The notes under the pieces are model-generated. The model saw only the letters and a list, made by a program, of their open reading frames with translations. It was not told where the DNA came from and did not search any database. 64,000 bases of DNA from Methylotuvimicrobium sp. KM2 (GTDB taxonomy: Bacteria > Pseudomonadota > Gammaproteobacteria > Methylococcales > Methylomonadaceae): positions 496,001 through 560,000 of the forward strand of contig NZ_CP150634.1 in the NCBI RefSeq assembly GCF_038051925.1, written 5' to 3'. Within the stretch, counting starts at the first letter, position 1; each line of letters begins with the position of its first letter. Positions 58,039-64,000 of this stretch are shown here, in pieces. The position numbers were made by a program, and so were the translations under genes.

Positions 58039-59513
58039 TAGCAACCGACAGAATCGGGCAAACGCCCGCGCCGAAACGCCGCCAGCACGGACTCACCCTA
58101 GTCGAACTGACCGTAACGCTACTGATACTAACCGTGCTGGCCACCATCGCCATACGCTCGACCAACGACCTGGCTTTTCAAGCGCGTTACGAACAAACCA
58201 AAGAACGCCTGGAGACGATTAGGCACGCGATCCTCGGCAATCCGAGGTTGATTATTAACGGCCAGCAGGCGATTAGCGGGTTTGTGGCGGATATGGGGCG
58301 GTTGCCGGATCGGATGCGTGAATTATTTCAATCAGGAATATGCCAAGATTCAGGAGGCGCACTATTACCGGCGATTAAAAGACCGGTTGACTGTGTAAAC
58401 CCGGATGTGTGGGTGTATTTAAATGTCCCGTGCTCTGACAATTCGTCCAATACAAAAGCATCTTGCGAAGCAGTTCCGGCGGATTGGTTGGGGAAGGATG
58501 TAGATAATTCGACAGGCTTAAGTTTTGGCTGGAATGGGCCGTATTTGAATATATCCGGCAATCCGGATGATCCGGACGCGTTTACCGATGGTTGGGGGAA
58601 AACCGGTAATGACGGTAACTATGGGTGGAGTTTTAATGCCAACGGATTTCAACTAGAGATACAAAGTGCCGGTAAAAACCATCAATTCGATTCAAACGAT
58701 ACTGAATACGATGCTGATTATCCTGAAAATCAACCGGTGATAAGAGGGGGGGATTGGTTGTTTGATATTTCTTCAGGGATTAGCGTTAATTTCAAAAAAA
58801 CTGAAGGGGGTGGTTCGGTACCCCCGGTTTCGCGTTGCACTGATCCAGAGATACTAACAAAGGGAACATGCACATTACCAGACACCTGGATCGGTGGCTG
58901 TAACAAAGCCGATTATTACAATAAGGATGGATGTGAGGCGAATTCGGGGAATTGGAGCTTATGTTCCGATGATACATTACTCACGAAATCGGACTGCGAA
59001 ACAGCAAATAAAGAATGGTACGGCGAAGGTTTTGGCTGTTCGGATCATGCGAAAATGTGGAAAAGCTTGTGTATAAGTCCATCGATTTGGCGAAGTTGTA
59101 CTGATGATGGAACGATTACCACGGAGAGCGCATGCTTGGCTTTAAATGAAATATGGTACGGCGATGATATCTTTAACGCCCCTTCGTTTACTAAGAAAAT
59201 ATGTATGAAAATTTTCTATGTAAAAACGGCTGGAGGAATTGGAACGCTTGTGAGCGATGAGGATATTAACACACTAAGTTTTGATCCAAAAACAATTACC
59301 GCTGATGGTACTCTGCAAACAATCAAATTTAGTAATTTCCGTGATTCTGAGAGTACTATTCAAGTAACTGAAATTCCAATTGGGAGTCTTCCTGTTGGTG
59401 TCTACGAGCACGACGGTACCGACTGTACAAATACTCATTATCCAGCCGACCGAGAAAACCCGAGTCAAGTGGAATTTAGGGCTCGCACTACTTTGCCGGT
59501 AATCAATTGGTAG
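58029..59513 (+). CDS. Large prepilin-like protein with Cys/Trp repeats
   Basis: 494 residues. The prepilin peptidase site is RRQHG then LTLVELTVTLLILTVLATIA (Glu +5). Residues ~45-280 are a pseudopilin-like region with Cys. From ~280 to ~395 there are five degenerate repeats of the form C-x(9-11)-C-x(5-9)-W: CTDPEILTKGTC...W, CNKADYYNKDGC...W, CSDDTLLTKSDC...W, CSDHAKMWKSLC...W and CTDDGTITTESAC...W. A C-terminal beta-like region (about 405-494) follows. The 3' two-thirds is AT-richer than its flanks. Start overlaps the subtilase stop. A tip pilin or adhesin carrying a disulfide-rich stalk is plausible; I know no named family for the repeat. Confidence 0.8.
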   Translation: MPLIATDRIGQTPAPKRRQHGLTLVELTVTLLILTVLATIAIRSTNDLAFQARYEQTKERLETIRHAILGNPRLIINGQQAISGFVADMGRLPDRMRELFQSGICQDSGGALLPAIKRPVDCVNPDVWVYLNVPCSDNSSNTKASCEAVPADWLGKDVDNSTGLSFGWNGPYLNISGNPDDPDAFTDGWGKTGNDGNYGWSFNANGFQLEIQSAGKNHQFDSNDTEYDADYPENQPVIRGGDWLFDISSGISVNFKKTEGGGSVPPVSRCTDPEILTKGTCTLPDTWIGGCNKADYYNKDGCEANSGNWSLCSDDTLLTKSDCETANKEWYGEGFGCSDHAKMWKSLCISPSIWRSCTDDGTITTESACLALNEIWYGDDIFNAPSFTKKICMKIFYVKTAGGIGTLVSDEDINTLSFDPKTITADGTLQTIKFSNFRDSESTIQVTEIPIGSLPVGVYEHDGTDCTNTHYPADRENPSQVEFRARTTLPVINW

Positions 59514-60436
59514 CGCAGCCCTGTAGGATGGGTAGCAGCGAAGCGGAAACCCATCACGGGTACCCGCAATCGGCAAAAAAACATTACGTCCGGATTGATA
59601 ACACCTGTCCGGCGGAAGAACCGGCGGCGAGGGGAAAAACGATGGGTTTCGGCTTCCGCCTCTACCCATCCTACGCAAGAGCGGCCTTGTAGGATGGGTA
59701 GCAGCGAAGCGGAAACCCATCACGGGTACCCGCAAACGGCAAAAAAACATTGCGACCGGATTGATAACACCCGTTCGGCGGAAGAACCGGCGGCGAGGCG
59801 AAAAACGATGGGTTTCGGCTTCCGCCTCTACCCATCCTACGCAAGAGCCACCTTGTAGGATGGGTAGCAGCGAAGCGGAAACCCATCATGGGTTCCCACA
59901 AACGGCAAAAAAACATTACGTCCGGATTGATAACACCCGTCCGGCAGGAAAACCGGCGGCAAGGTGAAAAACGATGGGTTTCGGCTTTCGCCTCTACCCA
60001 TCCTACGCAAGAGCGACCCTGTAGGATGGGTAGCAGCGAAGCGGAAACCCATCACGGGTTCCCGCAAGCGGCAAAAAAACATTGCGACCGGATTGATAAC
60101 ACCCGTCCGGCAGGAAAACCGGCGGCGGCGAAAAACGATGGGTTTCGGCTTCCGCCTCTACCCATCCTACGCAAGAGCGGCCTTGTAGGATGGGTAGCAG
60201 CGAAGCGGAAACCCATCATGGGTACCCGCAATCGGCAAAAAAACATTGCGACCGGATTGATAACACCCGTCCGGCGGAAGAACCTGCGGCGAGGCGAAAA
60301 ACGATGGGTTTCGGCTTCCGCCTCTACCCATCCTATGCAAGAGCGGCCTTGTAGGATGGGTAGAAGCGAAGCGGAAACCCATCATGGGTACCCGCAAACG
60401 GTAGGCAAGCCGTCCGGTGGCGGTGTCTCGTTCGAT
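59514..60436. repeat. BIME array upstream of the RAYT gene
   Basis: About six units of ~166 bp, each with a forward REP (AGCAGCGAAGCGG loop; at about 59523, 59691, 59855, 60021, 60187 and 60353), the linker CCCGCAA-CGGCAAAAAAACATT, TTGATAACACCCGTCCGGCGG, and a reverse REP of the AGAGGCGGAAGCC form (GATGGGTTTCGGCTTCCGCC...). Forward and reverse REPs face each other, as in BIME-2 type arrays. The array ends ~70 bp before the transposase gene. Long frames over it are repeat translations. Confidence 0.93.
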
Positions 60437-60457
60437 CGATGAGTGTTGGAGATGAAT

Positions 60458-60988
60458 ATGGCTAATTATCGGCGTTATCGGGTTAAAGGCGGAACGTATT
60501 TTTTTACGGTGGCTATATACAATCGGCGACAGGCGTTATTGGTCGATTATATCGATGCGCTACGGGACGCTTTTGCAGAAGTCAAACGTGCGCATCCGTT
60601 CCATATCGATGCCATTGTGATCTTGCCGGAGCATATGCATTGTATTTGGACCTTGCCGGAGGGCGACGATGCTTTTTCGATGCGTTGGCGGCAAATCAAG
60701 TCTGCGTTTACCGAGCAGTTGCCGGATGTCGAGCCGCGTTCGGCAAGTCGAAAACGGAAGGGTGAACGGGGTATTTGGCATCGGCGATTTTGGGATCATG
60801 TCATTCGGGACGATAACGATTTTGCTCGGCATGTGGATTACATTCATTTTAATCCGGTTAAGCATGGTTGGGTCAAGCAAGTAGCGGATTGGCCTTATTC
60901 GACATTTTTTCGTTATGTCGAACGAGGGGTTTATCCCTTGTCTTGGGGGAGCGATTACAGCGATGACCTAGAGGTGGCGGGAGAGTGA
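60458..60988 (+). CDS. REP-associated tyrosine transposase (RAYT, Y1/HUH family)
   Basis: 176 residues from the ATG at 60458 with GGAG six bases upstream; in-frame GTG 60443 and ATG 60452 are weaker. MANYRRYRVKGGTYFFTVAI is the typical RAYT start. The metal-binding HUH pair is in LPEHMHCIWTLPEGD (H-x-H), and the catalytic Tyr is in HVDYIHFNPVKHGW. WHRRFWDHVIRDD is conserved. RAYTs are single-copy domesticated relatives of IS200/IS605 transposases that nick and move REP sequences. It is flanked on both sides by the REP class with GTAG feet that dominates this window, so this is probably its substrate. Confidence 0.95.
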   Translation: MANYRRYRVKGGTYFFTVAIYNRRQALLVDYIDALRDAFAEVKRAHPFHIDAIVILPEHMHCIWTLPEGDDAFSMRWRQIKSAFTEQLPDVEPRSASRKRKGERGIWHRRFWDHVIRDDNDFARHVDYIHFNPVKHGWVKQVADWPYSTFFRYVERGVYPLSWGSDYSDDLEVAGE

Positions 60989-61400
60989 CGGTAGAAACGA
61001 TGGGTTTCGGCTTCTGCCTCTACCCATCCTGCAGCGCTTCGAAATCGCGACGAAGGCGTCGCTCCCACAGAGGGCTGCGGACGCTCTGTGGGAGCGATCC
61101 CCTGATCGCGATCTCGAGGCCGAGAGTGTTAAGTAGCAATAAATGGCATCGAGATCTCATTGGCTAAGATAGCAAGATGGTAATAAACAACTTATGTATA
61201 ACGATGAGCGCAGAGCGTGGGAACCATTAAAACGTTTCGGACGGGTTTATGATCTCTATCCGGCAAGATATCCGTCGGCGAGGCGAAAAACGATGGGTTT
61301 CGGCTTCCGCCTCTACCCATCCTTCGCAAGAACGACCTTGTAGGATGGGTAGCAGCGAAGCGGAAACCCATCATGGGCTTCCGCAAACGGCAGGAGACCC
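60989..61400. repeat. REPs and family A piece downstream of the RAYT gene
   Basis: A reverse REP at 60997-61031 (GATGGGTTTCGGCTTCTGCC form) is followed by a family A piece (61035-61200: TCTGTGGGAGCGATCCCCTG, GTGTTAAGTAGCAATAAATG). 61285-61322 is a reverse REP and 61339-61373 a forward REP, with the same CCGCAAACGGCAGG linker. No gene is seen. Confidence 0.85.
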
Positions 61401-61433
61401 GTTCGGTAGCATATATTTTGAGGATTTGAGCGA

Positions 61434-62114
61434 ATGAAACGATGTTCTGGTTTTTTGCAACGCGGTTTGACGTTGTTGGAGTTGAGTGTTGTCTTGCTGG
61501 TGTTGATTGCGCTGGCCGGGTTGATGGTGCCTTATGTCGTCGGTACCGGGCAAATGGCGATGTGCCAGGCGACCGATGCGACCATGCATGCAGTCAAGGA
61601 GGCGATCATGGGCGGTTCGGCGGGACCGGGTTTTTATGCCGATACGCTGGGTTATTATCCGAAGAATTCTAGGAATAGCGATTTGACGGATATTAATTTG
61701 ACTTATTTATTTAAACCTGGCGAGTTTGAATCATATAACCCTAAAACTGCCGTTGGTTGGCGCGGGCCTTATTTGCAAACCGGCGGAGTCGCGCCTGCAA
61801 GTCTTGATGCTAGTTTTACCGATACGAGCGAAGGTAAAGTTCATCAGGTTCTCACCGGAGGTCAGGAGCAGGTTTTAGACGCCTGGGGTAAGCCAATCGT
61901 TTTGCAAATTCCTATCGATACCAACGATTCAAACAAACCCAATTTCGATTACGCACGTCTGGTTTCAGCTGGCCGTAATGGTTCGTTGGACACAGCTATC
62001 GCTTATAACGGTTCGTCCGTTTATCATCCCGATGCCTCCGACCGCAACGACGACCGTGTGCTTTATCTACGCATGCCCGATCCCGATCATAATGAACCTT
62101 GCGATAGCTATTAA
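61434..62114 (+). CDS. Prepilin-like protein (third of the locus)
   Basis: 226 residues. Short leader ending LQRG, then LTLLELSVVLLVLIALAGLM: a canonical prepilin peptidase site with Glu +5 and hydrophobic helix. The first 45 mature residues closely resemble those of the first prepilin (LAGLMVPYVVGTG versus LAGLMLPYVGGFV). The globular part has GWRGPYLQTG and DAWGKPIVLQIP, a motif pair common in pseudopilins of the GspG/MshD kind (the prepilin at 58029 has NGPYLNISG and TDGWGK at the same place). Three Cys. Probably a minor pilin. It is separated from its fellows by the RAYT/BIME block. Confidence 0.85.
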   Translation: MKRCSGFLQRGLTLLELSVVLLVLIALAGLMVPYVVGTGQMAMCQATDATMHAVKEAIMGGSAGPGFYADTLGYYPKNSRNSDLTDINLTYLFKPGEFESYNPKTAVGWRGPYLQTGGVAPASLDASFTDTSEGKVHQVLTGGQEQVLDAWGKPIVLQIPIDTNDSNKPNFDYARLVSAGRNGSLDTAIAYNGSSVYHPDASDRNDDRVLYLRMPDPDHNEPCDSY

Positions 62115-62171
62115 CACAATTGCCAGCCGGTATGAACCTGGCATTATTTTAGATTGAGAAGGATTGACAGT

Positions 62172-63077
62172 ATGGAACATGACTTAGAAGCGTTAATTAA
62201 CCAAGCGAACCGAATTATTCTGGGTAAGGATCGGCAAATTCGATTGGCGGTGTGTTGTTTGCTGGCCAAAGGGCATTTGTTGATCGAGGATTTACCCGGC
62301 GTGGGGAAGACGACTTTGTCGCATGCGCTGGCTAAATTATTCGGTATGGATTATCAGCGTTTGCAATTTACCAGCGATCTGTTGCCGGCGGATATTATCG
62401 GTTCGTCGGTGTTTATGGCGAATGAGCATGCGTTTAAGTTTCATCCCGGCCCGATTTTCAGGCAAATGATCTTGGCCGATGAAATCAATCGGGCTTCGCC
62501 GAAGGCGCAAAGCGCTTTGCTCGAGGCGATGGAGGAGCGGCAAGTTACGGTAGACGGGGAAACGTATGCTTTGCCCGAGTTGTTTTTTGTGATCGCCACG
62601 CAAAACCCGAATCATCATGTGGGTACGTTTTCTTTGCCCGAGTCGCAATTGGACCGGTTTTTGATGCGGATCGAGTTGGGTTATCCGGATCATCGCGCCG
62701 AGTTGTCGTTGTTGTCCGGCGAGGCGCGCTATCGCTTGCTTGAGGATTTGCCGGTGATGATGCCGGCAGAGCGTTTGTTGCAGTTGCAGGATCAAGTGGC
62801 GCGCGTGTATGCCTCGCCGGCTTTGTTGAATTATGTGTTGGCGGTCGTGACGTTTACTCGGCAGTCCGATCAGTATCATTGCGGTTTATCGCCTCGGGCC
62901 GGTTTGGCTTTGCTGAACGCGGCCAAGGCTTGGGCGTTGTTGGCCAATCGCGACGCGGTGTTGCCCGAAGATGTGCAAGCGGTATTGCCGGCGGTTGCGG
63001 GGCACCGGATTCGTTCCGGGCTGGGGAATTCCGAGTCTATCGTAGCGCCGATTTTACAAAACGTGCCGGCGGTTTGA
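62172..63077 (+). CDS. MoxR-family AAA+ ATPase
   Basis: 301 residues from the ATG at 62172, preceded by GAGAAGG; a TTG at 62154 is in frame but lies before the ribosome site. Walker A GVGKTTLSHALA, FTSDLLPADIIGSSVF, Walker B ILADEINRASPKAQSALLEAMEERQVT, sensor 1 VIATQNPNHHVGTFSLPESQLDRF and the C-terminal lid (GLSPRAGLALLNAAKAWAL). MoxR proteins act as chaperone-like ATPases, usually encoded before a DUF58/VWA protein, as here. In methylotrophs a MoxR acts in methanol dehydrogenase assembly, but this copy has no such neighbour. It could serve the adjacent pilus locus or an unrelated membrane complex. Confidence 0.93.
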   Translation: MEHDLEALINQANRIILGKDRQIRLAVCCLLAKGHLLIEDLPGVGKTTLSHALAKLFGMDYQRLQFTSDLLPADIIGSSVFMANEHAFKFHPGPIFRQMILADEINRASPKAQSALLEAMEERQVTVDGETYALPELFFVIATQNPNHHVGTFSLPESQLDRFLMRIELGYPDHRAELSLLSGEARYRLLEDLPVMMPAERLLQLQDQVARVYASPALLNYVLAVVTFTRQSDQYHCGLSPRAGLALLNAAKAWALLANRDAVLPEDVQAVLPAVAGHRIRSGLGNSESIVAPILQNVPAV

Positions 63078-63083
63078 ATGTGG

Positions 63084-63345
63084 TCTTTCCCTGCCGCCGA
63101 CGCCTGTCGGTCGAGCAACCGCACCCTCTTCGGAACCGGTATCTGAGCAGGACGGGGTTTAAACCCCGTCCTAAACGTTTCGCCCGTGGCCGAAGCAAAC
63201 CGAAAGTAACTATTCAGTCCCCGGAAATTATCGTTCCCACGCTCTGCGTGGGAATGCCTGAGTACCGCTCCAGCGGTACGAGACGCTAGAGCGTCTCGGT
63301 CTTCATTCCCACGCCGGAGCGTGGGAACGATAGGGGCTGTGAATA
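63084..63345. repeat. CORE half-element and multi-hairpin cluster
   Basis: 63084-63130 is the right half of a CORE hairpin (CCCTGCCGCCGACGCCTGTC, GAGCAACCGCACCC) without its left arm or core. It is followed by GACGGGGTTTAAACCCCGTC (63152-63171), a perfect 20-bp palindrome. 63232-63330 is the four-hairpin cluster (GTTCCCACGCTCTGCGTGGGAA, GTACCGCTCCAGCGGTAC, GAGACGCTAGAGCGTCTC, TTCCCACGCCGGAGCGTGGGAA). No gene is seen. Confidence 0.8.
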
Positions 63346-63428
63346 ATTACAACCGAAATGTTTGGAGCAAATCGAAACGTTCGGGGCGGGTTGAATAACC
63401 CGCCCCGCGCTCATCGTTATACATAAAT

Positions 63429-63845
63429 TGTAGGGTACGCTGCGCGTACCAAAGCCGTGCCCTGACGGTTCGGCTGGCACATGAACATCGAGGGGTTAGG
63501 ATTTCGTGATAAATAACGTCCTGGAACTATGAGCCTTGTTGAGGGTTCGGTCACTCGCTTGGCAGGACGCCGTGAATACGTCCGTGTAGGCTTGACGGCG
63601 GTGACTGATTGCCATGGATGGCATGAATGCAGATTTTGCAGGAGCAAAAATCTGCCCTGCCGCCGACACCTGCCAATCGAGCAACCGAACCCTCCTAAAA
63701 TAGGGAAGTTATTTATGGCCAAATCCTTACCAGGGTACGCACAGCGTACCCTACGCGGATCAACGAGCGTTAGGTGTGGGATATCCAAGGGTGTTAAGTG
63801 ACAATAAATGGTATCGAGGTCTCATTGGTTAAGATTGCGAAAGGT
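63429..63845. repeat. CORE hairpin nested within GTAGGGTACGC inverted pair, plus family A piece
   Basis: GTAGGGTACGCTGCGCGTAC (63430) faces GGTACGCACAGCGTACCCTAC (~63733). Inside lies a CORE hairpin: GGGTTCGGTCACTCGCTTGG-CAGG (63543-63566) with CCTGCCAATCGAGCAACCGA-ACCC (63669-63692), core 63565-63592. Its loop is enlarged by ~50 bp (63602-63653) that carries its own hairpin GCAGATTTTGC...GCAAAAATCTGC. Outer arms AAATAACGTCC and GGGAAGTTATTT are also present. A family A piece follows at 63770-63845 (GTGTTAAGTGACAATAAATG). No gene lies between 63078 and 63879. Confidence 0.8.
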
Positions 63846-63879
63846 ATATTTTGAAACGAATTACGGCTAGAGGTGTGGG

Positions 63880-64000
63880 ATGAACGCAGATCTAGCGTCA
63901 TTGAAACAAGGTTTCGGGTTCGGGCGTTTTTTCAGGCGGGGCGAGTCTGTCAGCGGTCCGTTGGAGTTGACGCGGCGGCGGGTTTTTATTTTGCCGACGC
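63880..64000 (+). CDS. DUF58-family protein, N-terminal part (partial)
   Basis: The ATG at 63880, with AGAGGTGTGGG before it, opens a frame that runs off the window. The 40 visible residues read MNADLASLKQGFGFGRFFRR then GESVSGPLELTRRRVFILPT. The segment P-x-x-L-T-R-R-R-x-(Y/F)-I-L-P-T is the conserved start of DUF58 proteins just before their first membrane helix. DUF58 genes normally follow moxR, as here (802 bp downstream, with repeats in between). The family is a membrane-anchored VWA-like partner of MoxR. Confidence 0.8.
   Translation, partial: MNADLASLKQGFGFGRFFRRGESVSGPLELTRRRVFILPT

Noticed and set aside
59507-60442. Frames of 60-184 codons before the transposase
   Set aside because: They run through the BIME array in alternating REP orientation and have no independent support.
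60458-60988. Complete IS200/IS605 insertion sequence
   Set aside because: There is no accessory tnpB and no single pair of element ends; the gene has RAYT-type motifs and sits among REPs, so it is a domesticated transposase rather than an IS.
62172-63077. MoxR as evidence for a methanol dehydrogenase cluster
   Set aside because: No mxa or xox gene is present; MoxR-DUF58 pairs are common in unrelated contexts.
1-64000. tRNA or rRNA genes
   Set aside because: No cloverleaf with GGTTCGA-type T-arm and CCA context, and no rRNA signature, was found by reading; hairpin-rich stretches are explained by the repeat families.

Overview
The window looks like chromosomal DNA of a gammaproteobacterium of roughly 50% GC. 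The block rhodanese-secB-gpsA, with trmL and the envC/yibQ pair nearby, matches the yib region of Enterobacteria, and most housekeeping proteins (TrmL, SecB, GpsA, EnvC, PilU, ArgJ, the Nudix-ThiE fusion) are of gammaproteobacterial type. An aerobic, copper-using lineage such as Methylococcales is possible, but this is inference: no methane or methanol oxidation gene is present. No rRNA, tRNA, CRISPR array or complete prophage was seen.

Layout. 1-4000: 3' end of a glycogen phosphorylase, trmL, then a leftward cluster gpsA, secB, rhodanese, ArsR repressor. 4282-7792: envC, ctpA, yibQ (envelope and peptidoglycan). 8009-12459: soluble hybrid histidine kinase and a response-regulator diguanylate cyclase. 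12580-15682: an atypical GAPDH-like enzyme, a RibD-C reductase and two small proteins. 16502-19318: a two-domain multicopper oxidase and a cupredoxin/beta-propeller protein, preceded by a perfect 34-bp palindrome. 19774-28095: leftward fatty-acid operon (acyltransferase-hydrolase fusion, thiolase, FadN-type multifunctional enzyme, FadE-type dehydrogenase). 29595-37415: pilU, a PP-loop thiolase with tusA and a CDF transporter, argJ, Nudix-ThiE, and a DsbD-like fusion. 38707-39314: a ParDE-type toxin-antitoxin pair.

39660-62114 is the most unusual part. It is an MSHA-like/type II-like pilus or secretion locus. It has a sigma54-type promoter and a structured leader before a first prepilin. Next come PilMN-like and PilO-like inner-membrane proteins, an assembly ATPase with an N-terminal PilZ (c-di-GMP) domain, a GspF-like platform, an MshK-like protein and a secretin with an extra C-terminal domain. 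Then come an omptin-like beta-barrel, a large subtilase with a Glu where the catalytic His is expected and a C-terminal dockerin-like module, a prepilin with five Cys/Trp repeats, and a third prepilin. MoxR and DUF58 genes follow. No prepilin peptidase is visible in the window. A plausible reading is a c-di-GMP-gated surface-fibre or secretion machine that displays or exports the subtilase.

Almost every intergenic gap is filled with repeats, which I group as follows. (1) REP elements: GTAG followed by a GATGGGT...ACCCATC hairpin, in two forms (loop AGCAGCGAAGCGG or AGAGGCGGAAGCC), arranged as BIMEs around a RAYT transposase gene at 60458. (2) CORE hairpins: nine copies of a ~28-nt core (GGACGCCGTGAATACATCCC then TGTAGGCT) held inside long complementary arms that differ completely between subgroups. 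(3) TAT elements, bounded by TATACC...GGTATA, some carrying the same core. (4) Family A, ~250 bp, with the CCTCACCTA/TAGGTGAGG palindrome. (5) Family B, ~215 bp, two copies. (6) Multi-hairpin clusters built on GTTCCCACGCT...AGCGTGGGAAC. A 330-bp composite of several of these is tandemly repeated between 53484 and 55349.
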